A stretch of DNA of 26,570 bases from an uncultured Coriobacteriales bacterium (GCA_934654475.1 CAKUFZ010000027.1:1-26570); one strand, 5' to 3'. Numbered from the stretch's first letter, positions 1 through 7,603 are shown. Numbers and translations: made by a program. The notes: generated by a model not told the origin, from the letters alone.

Positions 1-76
1 TTGATAGGGCGCAGGTGCAAGGCGCGCGAGCGCCTCAGCCGGGCGCCACTAATCGGCCGAGCCCTTCGGGACACAC
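1..76 (+). rRNA. 23S ribosomal RNA, 3' end (partial)
   Basis: The first ~76 bases match the conserved 3' terminus of bacterial 23S rRNA. The TTGATAGG block, the GGTG..AAG spacing, the GC-rich final helix and the CACTAAT..GGCCGAGC tail align in order with the E. coli 3' end. Only the last ~75 nt lie in the window and the gene runs in from the left. The exact mature 3' end is approximate because it is set by processing. No 5S rRNA follows before the terminator at 160-180. Confidence 0.9.
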
Positions 77-159
77 ACAACGTCCCCTCCGCTCCCGACC
101 GTTCTCAAGAAGACCGATTCCTCGAGCGCTGTGCGGCCCCCAGGGCGCCCGCAACACCT

Positions 160-180
160 AAAGGCCCTCCGGGGCCTTTT
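160..180 (+). terminator. Rho-independent terminator of the rRNA operon
   Basis: A perfect 8-bp stem (AAAGGCCC / GGGCCTTT) closes a TCCG tetraloop and runs straight into T residues. It lies ~85 nt downstream of the 23S 3' end, so it is the likely end of the rRNA transcript. Confidence 0.8.
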
Positions 181-575
181 CGCGTTTATAAGGGTGGTTT
201 TGCCCGTTTGTGGCCTTTCACTGCGACGGGCGACCGGGGCTGGGTGTGTGCCATGGCTGGGCCGCTCGGTCTTCGCGCGTGCCAGGTTGCTTCCGGCGAT
301 TGGGAGCTGGGGACTCATTGGGTTTTCGATTCAAGGTGCACACGACGTTCGTATTACCTGAACTTGCTTGCGAATTGGGTGAAGCGAACACCGGTTGTGA
401 GTCAATCGTGACCATTTTAGGCTGAAATGTGCAGTACCAGATATTGACGGTATTTCCTTTTGATCAGCCATCTTTCATCTCGTAGTTTTCCCTGCTCTCG
501 GCAATGTAGCCTGGTTGCAATAAGACATAACTTCCCAGGTCAGATGTCTCTTTTGTATATCGTTCGGTACACAAT

Positions 576-600
576 TTACGTAGTCTTTTCATGTTACGTA
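576..600. promoter_or_regulatory. Direct repeat of TTACGTA, possible regulator site
   Basis: TTACGTA occurs at 576-582 and again at 594-600, 18 bp apart, which is just under two helical turns. Each copy contains the palindrome TACGTA. The pair lies immediately upstream of the promoter-like sequence at 603-632 in the hydrogenase upstream region. An activator or repressor binding as two dimers is an inference from the layout; no known consensus was matched. Confidence 0.3.
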
Positions 601-602
601 TA

Positions 603-632
603 TTGAATTAGTGTGAACATAGTTTGTTAAAT
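603..632 (+). promoter_or_regulatory. Candidate sigma70-type promoter upstream of hyaA
   Basis: TTGAAT (603-608) and TTAAAT (627-632) are separated by 18 bp. Each matches four of six positions of the -35 and -10 consensus. The region is AT-rich and lies ~150 bp upstream of hyaA. Matches of this quality are easily found by chance in AT-rich DNA, so this is only a candidate. Confidence 0.25.
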
Positions 633-750
633 CTAAGCGTTTACTATTACCGTGCATATTTGTCGTTTGCGACATTTTTGCGTTCTTACCTCCCATTATT
701 GGTCTACGATTCACCTTGGTAGGGTGGCTGAAATCGGTTTGGCCACACGT

Positions 751-763
751 TAGGCTTAGCCTA
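751..763. promoter_or_regulatory. Perfect palindrome just upstream of hyaA
   Basis: TAGGCT-T-AGCCTA is a perfect 6-1-6 inverted repeat ending ~9 bp before the hyaA ribosome-binding site. It contains TTAGCCTA, the core of DtxR/IdeR-type iron boxes, but the outer positions fit that consensus poorly. It could be an operator or a small 5'-UTR hairpin. Control of an iron-rich enzyme by a DtxR-family regulator would make sense but is inference. Confidence 0.35.
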
Positions 764-784
764 GTTTGAGAGGGAGGTGTAAGA

Positions 785-2053
785 ATGGCAACACAGCAGG
801 TGAATGAGATCAGCAAGGGTGCTCAGGTTCTGGAGTCCCGTGGCATTAGCCGTCGTAAGTTCCTCGGCTATTGCGCTGGTATCGCCACGATGATCGGTCT
901 TTCCCCGACCGCCGCTCCCCAGATTGCCGAGGCTCTTGAGAGCGTCATCGGTAACTCTGAGGGCAATCTGAAGCCCGTCATCTGGCTTGAGGGCGCTTCG
1001 TGCACGGGCTGCACTGAGGCTTTTGCTCAGGTCGATACTCCTGATGTGCCGTCCGTTGTCCTGGAGCTGCTTTCGCTGAACTACAGCGAGACGCTTTCCG
1101 CAGCGGCTGGCCATTCTATGGAGGAGGCTCGTAAGCAGACGATTGCAGCCGGTGGCTACCTTGTAGTCTACGAGGGTGCTGTCGTTGAGGGCTGGGACGG
1201 CAACGCGCTTCGCATTGCTGACGAGAAGGGTACTGACATCCTTCTTGAGACTGCTTACTCCGCTGAAGCAGTCATCGCCTATGGCTCTTGCGCTTGCGAC
1301 GGTGGTTGGCAGGCTGCTCGCCCCAACCCCTCTGGCGCTCTTGGCGTTCAGAAGTTCCTCAAGAAGAACGGCATCGACACACCGGTCATCAACATTCCGT
1401 GCTGCCCTGGCAACCCCGAGTGGATTGTCGCCGTTCTTGTTGAGTACTTGCTGATGGGTCGCATCCCTGAGCTCAACAACAACAATGAGCCCAAGCTCAT
1501 GTTCAACGAGACTGTCCATGACAACTGCCCCCGTCGTGGCCACTTTGAGAACGGTGAGTTCGTCTACAACTTCGGCTCCATCGAGGAGGAGAAGGGTTAC
1601 TGCCTCTACGCCCTTGGCTGCAAGGGTCCGCAGACCTTCACCAACTGCCCCATCGTGAAGTCGAACCGTCACGTCTCCTGGTGCGTTGAGGCCGGCGCTC
1701 CTTGCGTTGGCTGCGGCGTCATCAGCCCCATGAATGCCAACGGCAACTGGGTTGACGAGAACACGCCCTTCCTGGCGCGTCATCGTTACTTCCAGATTCT
1801 CGACTGGAAGGTCTCGCCTGCTGCAATCTGCGGTACGGTGCTGGGCCTTGTCGTCGGCATTATCGTGGTCCATGCCGTTGGCATGAAGATCACGAAGCGC
1901 ACCGACGGCGGCGCCGACTTCGAGGTCGAGCGCGAGTACGACGTCAAGCACAAGACTCCGGGTGCCGCTGAGGCCGCCGCTGCCGCCGACCAGCTCTATG
2001 AGCAGCTCGACGCTGACGGTGTTGTCGAGCGCCATGCGAACCATAAGAAGTAG
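785..2053 (+). CDS. hyaA: [NiFe] hydrogenase small subunit, Tat-exported (HyaA-type)
   Basis: This is the electron-transferring FeS subunit (422 aa) of a membrane-bound uptake [NiFe] hydrogenase. Residues 21-27 (SRRKFL context) with the following hydrophobic stretch form a twin-arginine signal, so the mature enzyme should face outward. The proximal cluster ligands are visible as C73-TG-C76, C169 and C206/C207 in a CCPGNP motif. H245 and C248, C273 and C279 fit the distal cluster. C288, C307 and C310 fit the medial cluster. A single C-terminal membrane anchor spans ~345-367, followed by a long polar, alanine-rich tail. The proximal motif is CTGC, not the CTCC of oxygen-tolerant enzymes, so a standard oxygen-sensitive cluster is expected. 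C300 replaces the usual medial-site proline. The ATG start is supported by GGGAGG 7-12 bases upstream. hyaB follows 17 bp later. Confidence 0.95.
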   Translation: MATQQVNEISKGAQVLESRGISRRKFLGYCAGIATMIGLSPTAAPQIAEALESVIGNSEGNLKPVIWLEGASCTGCTEAFAQVDTPDVPSVVLELLSLNYSETLSAAAGHSMEEARKQTIAAGGYLVVYEGAVVEGWDGNALRIADEKGTDILLETAYSAEAVIAYGSCACDGGWQAARPNPSGALGVQKFLKKNGIDTPVINIPCCPGNPEWIVAVLVEYLLMGRIPELNNNNEPKLMFNETVHDNCPRRGHFENGEFVYNFGSIEEEKGYCLYALGCKGPQTFTNCPIVKSNRHVSWCVEAGAPCVGCGVISPMNANGNWVDENTPFLARHRYFQILDWKVSPAAICGTVLGLVVGIIVVHAVGMKITKRTDGGADFEVEREYDVKHKTPGAAEAAAAADQLYEQLDADGVVERHANHKK

Positions 2054-2070
2054 AAGGGAGGCAAACACAC

Positions 2071-3732
2071 ATGGCTCAGTCAACCATTGACCCCGTAACT
2101 CGTATCGAAGGCCACCTTCGCATCGACATGGAAGTCGAGGATGGACAGGTAAAGGACGCGTGGGTCTCCGCGGGTCTCTTCCGCGGCATGGAGCTCATTC
2201 TTGAGAACCGTTCCAGCCAGGATGCCTCCATCATTGCTCAGCGTATCTGCGGCGTTTGCCCCGTCTCGCACTCCCATGCTGCTGCTATGGCTTGCGAGGC
2301 TGCTTTCGGCATCAATCCCCCGGAGGGCGGCCGTATGGTCCGCAACCTCTCGGAGATGGCGCAGTTCATGCACAGCCACATCCTGTGGTTCTACAACCTC
2401 AACGGCCTTGACTATGTCAACCCGCTCGACTCCATCAACGCAGACATCGCCGACACGTTCGACGTCTGTCAGGAGAACGGCATGGCCGCTGCGGACTTCG
2501 CCAACATCCAGAAGCGCCTGCAGGCTTTCGCCGACAATGGCCAGCTTTCCATCTTCTCGGGCAACTGGTTTGATACCACGGACGCCGATGGCTCCGCTGC
2601 TTTCAAGCTCACGCCTGAGCTCAACCTCATCGCGACCGCCCACTACATCGAGGCTCTCGAGATGCAGGCCAAGGCCTCCGAGATCAACGGTATCATCGGC
2701 GGCAAGATGCCCCACATCATGACGGCTCTGGCTGGTGGCACCATGTTCGTGCCCACCTCTGAGAAGCTTGATGACATCCTGTATCGCATCAAGGACATCA
2801 AGGCGTGGGTCAACAATGTCCTGCTGCCCGATGCCATCGCCCTGTCCAAGGTGTACTCCAACGAGTTCACCTACGGCAAGGGTCCGGGCAACTTCATCGC
2901 ATGGGGCGTTTTCAACGACCCGTCCTTCGAGATCAACAACCGTTACCTGCCTGCTGGCGTGCTGACGGGCGACAATCTCGACCTGTCCGAAGTGGACACC
3001 AACCTCATCACCGAGGATGTTGCCCGCGCTTACTACAAGGACAGCGAGCCGGTCAACCCTCTCAACGGTATCACCGATCCGTGGTATCCCACCGAGGGCT
3101 ACAACCGCGACAGCAAGTACACCTGGTGCAAGGCCCCCCGTTACAACGGCGGCGTCTACGAGGCTTCGCCTCTTGCCCGTGTTCTTGTTGCTTACAAGCG
3201 TGGCGTTGAAGAGGTTGTCACGCTCGTTGACTCCATTCTCGAGAAGCTCGGCCAGGCCGGTAACGTCTCCTATTTGGAGTCGGTCTTTGGCCGTGTTGCC
3301 GCTCGCGCCGTCGAGATGGTCTACATCATGGATTGCATGGAGCAGGAGTGCCTCGACCTCATCGAGTACGTCGGCGCTGGCAACCATGACTATTACACCA
3401 AGCCGGAGAACACCACCGGTACCGGTGTTGCCCTGTGGGAGGCCCCTCGCGGTGCCCTCTATCACATGGCGAAGCTCACGAACGACCAGATCAACAAGTA
3501 CCAGATCATCATCCCCTCGACGTGGAACCTCGGTCCTCGCGACAGCGAGGGCACGCGCGGCCCGCTCGAGCAGGCTCTGCTTGGTACTGAGGTCGTTGAC
3601 GTTGAGAAGCCCATCAAGGCCCTGCGCCTTGTCCACAGCTTCGATCCCTGCACCGCTTGCTGCGTGCACGTGTTCGAGCCCAAGACGGGCAAGAGCTTCA
3701 CGACGGTCGAGAGCCCTTGGGGGGTGAGGTAG
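2071..3732 (+). CDS. hyaB: [NiFe] hydrogenase large (catalytic) subunit
   Basis: This 553-aa protein carries the Ni-Fe active site that splits H2. The N-terminal L1 motif is R58-I-C60-G-V-C63...H67, and the C-terminal L2 motif is D525-P-C527-T-A-C530-C-V-H533. C60, C63, C527 and C530 are the expected nickel/iron ligands. Twenty residues follow H533, the normal cleavage point of the maturation endopeptidase, so the protein is made as a precursor for a HyaD-type protease, which is encoded two genes downstream. It has no signal peptide of its own and should be co-exported with HyaA by Tat. GGGAGG upstream of the ATG supports the start. The gene ends one base before the hyaC start codon, so translational coupling is likely. 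Length is slightly below E. coli HyaB (597 aa) but typical for group 1 enzymes. Confidence 0.95.
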   Translation: MAQSTIDPVTRIEGHLRIDMEVEDGQVKDAWVSAGLFRGMELILENRSSQDASIIAQRICGVCPVSHSHAAAMACEAAFGINPPEGGRMVRNLSEMAQFMHSHILWFYNLNGLDYVNPLDSINADIADTFDVCQENGMAAADFANIQKRLQAFADNGQLSIFSGNWFDTTDADGSAAFKLTPELNLIATAHYIEALEMQAKASEINGIIGGKMPHIMTALAGGTMFVPTSEKLDDILYRIKDIKAWVNNVLLPDAIALSKVYSNEFTYGKGPGNFIAWGVFNDPSFEINNRYLPAGVLTGDNLDLSEVDTNLITEDVARAYYKDSEPVNPLNGITDPWYPTEGYNRDSKYTWCKAPRYNGGVYEASPLARVLVAYKRGVEEVVTLVDSILEKLGQAGNVSYLESVFGRVAARAVEMVYIMDCMEQECLDLIEYVGAGNHDYYTKPENTTGTGVALWEAPRGALYHMAKLTNDQINKYQIIIPSTWNLGPRDSEGTRGPLEQALLGTEVVDVEKPIKALRLVHSFDPCTACCVHVFEPKTGKSFTTVESPWGVR

Positions 3733-3733
3733 C

Positions 3734-4477
3734 ATGGCGCATCTTGCACACTATAAGGAAGCCCACCCGCTGCCTTTCGTCATCACTCACTGGGTGAACC
3801 TGATCTGCATGTTCACGCTGATCTTTACGGGTTTCTATATCCACTACCCGTTCTTCCCCCTTGCGATGAGCATGTGCCGTGGTATTCACGTGTTCTGCGG
3901 TATCGTCATCACGATTAACCTCATCGCGCGTGTTGTCCTGTCGTTCTTCATCAAGTCCGCTCCTTCCGGTGGCACCCGTGCCGTCGTGCGTGACTTCAAG
4001 ACGTGGCTGCCCCAGCGCAACAACCGTCACATGCTTCTCGAGACGGTCAAGTACTACCTGTTCATGAACAAGGGGCACTGCCTCGGCGCTAAGCTCGGCG
4101 TTCTGCAGAAGATCTTCTATCTGCTGTTCCTGCCGCTGATCCTCCTCATGGCTTGGACGGGCTTTGCTCTTTGGATTCCCACGAGCAACTGGGCCATCTC
4201 CCTGGTCCTGACCGAGGGCATCGGCGTGATGAACATCCGCATCATCCACTACATCACGATGTTCATCATCATGTACATCATGTGCTTCCACCTCTACCTT
4301 GCCAACATCGAGGGCGTCTCTCCCACCAAGCTGATTCTGTTCCGCAAGGAGCACGCTGGCCTGGTGTACGACCCCGAGATTCGCAACGTGGTGGGCTACG
4401 ATGGCATGGGCCATGGCCCCAGCTACGGTGCGGCTCCTCGTACCGACGACCTGGACAAGGCCGGCATCAAGTGCTAG
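3734..4477 (+). CDS. hyaC: Hydrogenase b-type cytochrome subunit
   Basis: This is a 247-aa integral membrane protein with four predicted helices at roughly 15-37, 48-73, 122-147 and 165-192. H19, H52, H172 and H186 lie within or at the ends of these helices and are the best candidates for ligands to two b hemes, as in the HyaC/HupC family (cytochrome b561-like fold). Its role would be to take electrons from HyaA and reduce menaquinone. The start codon lies one base after the hyaB stop and uses a GGGGTGAGG ribosome-binding site inside the end of hyaB. A ~45-residue soluble C-terminal tail rich in Gly and Asp is longer than usual. A strong terminator follows. Confidence 0.9.
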   Translation: MAHLAHYKEAHPLPFVITHWVNLICMFTLIFTGFYIHYPFFPLAMSMCRGIHVFCGIVITINLIARVVLSFFIKSAPSGGTRAVVRDFKTWLPQRNNRHMLLETVKYYLFMNKGHCLGAKLGVLQKIFYLLFLPLILLMAWTGFALWIPTSNWAISLVLTEGIGVMNIRIIHYITMFIIMYIMCFHLYLANIEGVSPTKLILFRKEHAGLVYDPEIRNVVGYDGMGHGPSYGAAPRTDDLDKAGIKC

Positions 4478-4504
4478 TTTGCCTCTAAGGCATACGCGCT
4501 CTTT

Positions 4505-4540
4505 AAGGGGCTTGCGGGCTTACCCGCAGGCCCCTTTTTT
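4505..4540 (+). terminator. Strong intrinsic terminator after hyaC
   Basis: The hairpin AAGGGGCTTGCGGG - CTTA - CCCGCAGGCCCCTT has a ~14-bp stem with a single G-U pair, a 4-base loop and a run of six T. It sits between the structural genes and hyaD, 43 bp before the hyaD start chosen here. It probably limits readthrough into the maturation gene. Confidence 0.85.
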
Positions 4541-4582
4541 ATTCGACGTGCATTTTTGATTGGACAAAGGGGGCCTCCAGGC

Positions 4583-5398
4583 GTGAGGGTTTCGCTCATT
4601 TGCATAGGAAACGAGCTTCTTTTGGATGATGGTGTCGGACCTGCCGTGGCACGTTATTTGTTGTCACGCTACAGGTTCCCCGACAATGTCATGGTTATCG
4701 ACCGTGCTTGCATGGGCATGGCCATCATCTCTGACTTGCGTGAGGCGGACTTCGCCCTTGTGCTTGACGCTGTTGAGGTACCAGGGGCAACACCTGGCGA
4801 GATATTCTCCTTTGAGCCAACGGATGTGGCTCCCACGCCTGCGGGCATGGCCTCACTGCATGATGTGCGCTTTGCCGATGTGCTTGGATCTGCGAGCTTC
4901 TTGGGAATCTCCTGCACGGGGCATTGCTTTGGCATTCAGGTGGAGAACATGAGCCCCTCGGAGTTTGTCAGGGCGCTGACGCCGAAGGTCGCAGCAGCCG
5001 TTCCTCTGCTTGCTCGAACGGCAGTGAAGTATCTGCGCGAGGAACTTGGCATCGGGGTGGAAGATCTGCTCGAGCAGGGAACGGCATCCGTTGTGCTTCC
5101 GCGGGTGCACGGCACCCCTGATGCGAGCGTGATGACGGGATATCTGGCGCACGGGCTTATGGATGCGGGCTTTGCGGTTTCCCCCGTTGATGGCAAGTCG
5201 AACGAGATGGTGCTTGTCGCAGAGGAGGATTGCGACCTTGCGTGTCTTGCGGCTCGAGGCGATCAAGACAAGCGAATCGAAATCGCTCCTGTTGCAGGGG
5301 ACTCCGGTTGGCTCGTGAGGGTGTCGAGCGAGGCGAATGACCTTGACTGCGATGCATTCGTGCGTGATGTTGTGAGCGTCTGTGGAAAGAAGAGGTAA
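4583..5398 (+). CDS. hyaD: Hydrogenase maturation endopeptidase (HyaD/HybD-type) with C-terminal extension
   Basis: This peptidase M52-family protein should remove the 20-residue C-terminal tail of HyaB after nickel insertion. The family motif GN-E11-LLLDDGVG is near the start, and the three nickel-sensing residues of HybD correspond to E11, D62 (in VLDAVE) and H93 (in SLHDVRF). I chose GTG at 4583 because AAAGGGGG precedes it at good spacing and the protein then begins directly with the family strand. A TTG at 4556 in the same frame would add nine residues and lacks a site. The protein is 271 aa, while family members are usually ~160. The last ~110 residues (from ~160) are extra and match no domain I recognise. 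The stop is 3 bp from the next gene, so the two are likely co-translated. Confidence 0.85.
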   Translation: MRVSLICIGNELLLDDGVGPAVARYLLSRYRFPDNVMVIDRACMGMAIISDLREADFALVLDAVEVPGATPGEIFSFEPTDVAPTPAGMASLHDVRFADVLGSASFLGISCTGHCFGIQVENMSPSEFVRALTPKVAAAVPLLARTAVKYLREELGIGVEDLLEQGTASVVLPRVHGTPDASVMTGYLAHGLMDAGFAVSPVDGKSNEMVLVAEEDCDLACLAARGDQDKRIEIAPVAGDSGWLVRVSSEANDLDCDAFVRDVVSVCGKKR

Positions 5399-5401
5399 CC
5401 G

Positions 5402-5980
5402 ATGGGGAAAACCGAAATGGAAGCCCTTGCAATGGATGGGGAAGAACAGGTTCCGCCTCCAGCCGAGGGCATGCGCTATGCGGGCCTGTGCCGCGACTGC
5501 AAGGACTTCGTCGAGCTGGATGACAAGCTCAACCCGCGAGACTGCGGGCACACAAAGGACCGCGTAGCCGTGGCCTTGTTGCTCGGGGAATCAGAGCCGC
5601 TGCCGCATTTGCCCAAGATGAACTGGGGTGCGTTCTTCATGCCGGCACTTTGGGGGCCGGGTCATGGCCAGTGGTACCTCATCTTGATGTATCCCATCTT
5701 GATCTTCCTCGATAACATCGTTTACACGGCGGTGCGGGCAGGCGGCCTGTACATCCTGCTTGCTGTCGCTTGCCTGGCGTGCATGTTGGCGTTTCTGATT
5801 GTCTATGCGCGTGGCGCAAACATGGCGGGATACCTGCGCGTGTCGCATGCCAAGACAGTGGATGAGTACCTCAAGGGCGAAAAGCGCTGGACCTGGGCAA
5901 TGATTGCTGTGGCCGTGGTCTTCATCGTGTTTGCAACGTACTACAACATTGCCGTGCGACCGGGTGTTTTTGCTGGATGA
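5402..5980 (+). CDS. Uncharacterised membrane protein with Cys/His motif, hydrogenase cluster
   Basis: I do not recognise a named family for this 192-aa protein. The N-terminal ~70 residues are soluble and contain C30-x2-C33 and, 15 residues later, C48-G-H50, which could form a small zinc ribbon. Then comes a Trp/Gly/Pro-rich hydrophobic stretch (~75-111, with a WGAFF..LWGPGHGQW pattern) and two further membrane helices at ~114-136 and ~163-185. The start lies 3 bp after hyaD, with AGAGG as ribosome-binding site, so it is transcribed with hyaD. Location suggests a role in hydrogenase assembly or membrane attachment, but this rests on position only. It could equally be a general membrane protein that shares the transcript. 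Confidence 0.75.
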   Translation: MGKTEMEALAMDGEEQVPPPAEGMRYAGLCRDCKDFVELDDKLNPRDCGHTKDRVAVALLLGESEPLPHLPKMNWGAFFMPALWGPGHGQWYLILMYPILIFLDNIVYTAVRAGGLYILLAVACLACMLAFLIVYARGANMAGYLRVSHAKTVDEYLKGEKRWTWAMIAVAVVFIVFATYYNIAVRPGVFAG

Positions 5981-6092
5981 GTGGCGCTTGCCAACAGGCT
6001 TAATGCATGGGAAACAACAAGAAACGTTCAGGGTTGCATAATCAGGGTCCAACGGAGCGGGCAGGCCGCTTCATGGAGTCCAGGAGGCCAAC

Positions 6093-7559
6093 ATGGACGC
6101 TTTCATTGAGGCGTTTTCAGCTGGAGTCAGCGCAGTTGACGCATTTGTTTGGGGATGGCCCCTCATTGTGCTGTTGCTGGGCACTCACATTTACACAACC
6201 GTGCGCACGCGTTTCATCCAACGCAAGATAGGCACGGCCATCAAGCTGTCGGTGAGCAAAGACGACCCCAGCAGCGCTGAAGGTGACATCAGCCAGTTCG
6301 GCGCCCTGACCACGGCGCTTGCTGCGACTATCGGCACCGGCAACATCGTGGGCGTGGCGACGGGTCTCCTCTCCGGCGGTCCTGGTGCCATCTTCTGGAT
6401 GTGGATCACGGGCATCTTCGGCATCGCCACCAAGTACGCGGAGACCTACATCGGTGTGAAGTGGCGCGTGAAGGATGAGAACGGCAAGATGATCGGCGGC
6501 GCCATGTACGCCCTCGAGCGCGGTTTCAAGAACAAGGGCTTGGGCAAGCTCCTCGCTGTCCTTTTCGCGCTGTTTACGGCCATTGCCTCCTTTGGCATCG
6601 GTGCCTCGGTGCAGTCTAACTCGCTTGCCGGCGCCATCACGGCAACGTCGCTCTTCGACGGTGAGAGCATCCCCACATGGGTCATCGGCCTGGTCGTGAC
6701 GGTCCTTGTCGCCTTTGTCTTCCTCGGCGGCCTTAAGAGCGTCTCCCGTGTCTGCGAGAAGCTCGTCCCTGTCATGGCTGTGTTCTATGTTGTGTGCTGC
6801 CTGGTAATCATTGGCATTAACGGCCAGTACCTGGGCGAGGCGATTTCCACCATCCTCGTGTGCGCGTTCACGCCGCAGGCAGCTTTTGGCGGCGCAGTGG
6901 GATCGACTGTCATGCTGGCTCTCCAGTTCGGCTTCAAGCGCGGCCTTTTCTCCAACGAGAGCGGCCTGGGCTCCGCCCCGCTTGTCGCTTCGAGCGCAGT
7001 GACTCGCAACCCCGCCCGTCAGGCTCTCGTGTCTATGAGCGGTACATTTTGGGACACGGTTGTCATCTGCCTCATCACCGGTCTCATGCTCGTGACGTCG
7101 CTGCTGGCCAACCCCGAGCTTGCCGCCACGTTCAACAACACCATTGCCGGCGGTACCACTAACATCTTCAGCGGCGGCGCGGCGCTTGCGACGGCCTGCT
7201 TCGAGTCGATTCCCGTGTTCGGCCCGTTCGTGCTGGTTGTTGGCCTTCTCTGCTTCACCTACTCCACGATTCTTGGCTGGAGCCAGTACGGTAACCGCGC
7301 AATTATGTACCTCTTCGGCAAGAAGGGCATTCTGCCGTATTCGATCGTCTTCCTGGTGTTTGTGTTCTGGGGATGCATTGGTGGCGGTGATCTCGTCTGG
7401 AACATCTCCGACATCACCAATGGCCTGATGGCGGTTCCCAACTGCATCGCAGTGCTGGTCCTGGGAGGGATTGTGGCCAAGGAAACCAAGCACTATGTGT
7501 ACGATGGGCATCTGGAGGACGTCTACCCTGAAGAAGTTCCCTCGATGAATGACAAATAA
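6093..7559 (+). CDS. Alanine/glycine:cation symporter (AGCS family)
   Basis: This 488-aa multi-helix membrane transporter imports small neutral amino acids (alanine, glycine) with Na+ or H+ in the AlsT/DagA/AgcS family. Family hallmarks are the GTGNIVGVATGL segment with GGPGAIFWMWITG..KYAE soon after it (residues ~75-115), and the later FSNESGLGSAP motif followed by a TRNPARQALV..GTFWDT stretch. Roughly ten or more hydrophobic segments fill the length. AGGAGG sits 6-7 bases before the ATG. The gene is 112 bp from its upstream neighbour and ends in its own hairpin, so it is probably a separate unit without functional ties to the hydrogenase. The exact substrate cannot be read from sequence. 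Confidence 0.9.
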   Translation: MDAFIEAFSAGVSAVDAFVWGWPLIVLLLGTHIYTTVRTRFIQRKIGTAIKLSVSKDDPSSAEGDISQFGALTTALAATIGTGNIVGVATGLLSGGPGAIFWMWITGIFGIATKYAETYIGVKWRVKDENGKMIGGAMYALERGFKNKGLGKLLAVLFALFTAIASFGIGASVQSNSLAGAITATSLFDGESIPTWVIGLVVTVLVAFVFLGGLKSVSRVCEKLVPVMAVFYVVCCLVIIGINGQYLGEAISTILVCAFTPQAAFGGAVGSTVMLALQFGFKRGLFSNESGLGSAPLVASSAVTRNPARQALVSMSGTFWDTVVICLITGLMLVTSLLANPELAATFNNTIAGGTTNIFSGGAALATACFESIPVFGPFVLVVGLLCFTYSTILGWSQYGNRAIMYLFGKKGILPYSIVFLVFVFWGCIGGGDLVWNISDITNGLMAVPNCIAVLVLGGIVAKETKHYVYDGHLEDVYPEEVPSMNDK

Positions 7560-7603
7560 CAACTTCGGTTGTTGCTCGCACAATGGGACTCCCGTAGTAA
7601 ACT

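Larger units (their letters stand above)
181..784. other. Non-coding region between rRNA operon and hydrogenase operon
   Basis: No convincing gene is seen in these ~600 bases. The short reading frames here lack good ribosome-binding sites and recognisable products. The first ~250 bases are GC-rich; from about 410 onward the sequence becomes clearly AT-richer than the rest of the window. The AT-rich half contains a TTACGTA direct repeat (576-600), a weak promoter-like pair (603-632), a small hairpin with five T residues (661-679) and a palindrome (751-763). It is the expected location of the hydrogenase operon promoter and its control sites. No 5S rRNA or tRNA was found. Confidence 0.6.

Noticed and set aside
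661..679. Hairpin TGTCG-TTTG-CGACA followed by five T, as a terminator
   Set aside because: A 5-bp stem is too weak and no gene ends nearby; it probably arises by chance in AT-rich DNA.
785..2053. Oxygen-tolerant group 1d hydrogenase
   Set aside because: The proximal motif is CTGC, with only four ligand cysteines, and lacks the extra cysteine pair of oxygen-tolerant enzymes.
2080..3735. Long open frames on the minus strand (also at 6117-7727, 9001-11307, 11298-13310, 15677-18211)
   Set aside because: Each mirrors a well-supported + strand gene. They are by-products of high-GC codon use and show no recognisable protein or ribosome-binding site.
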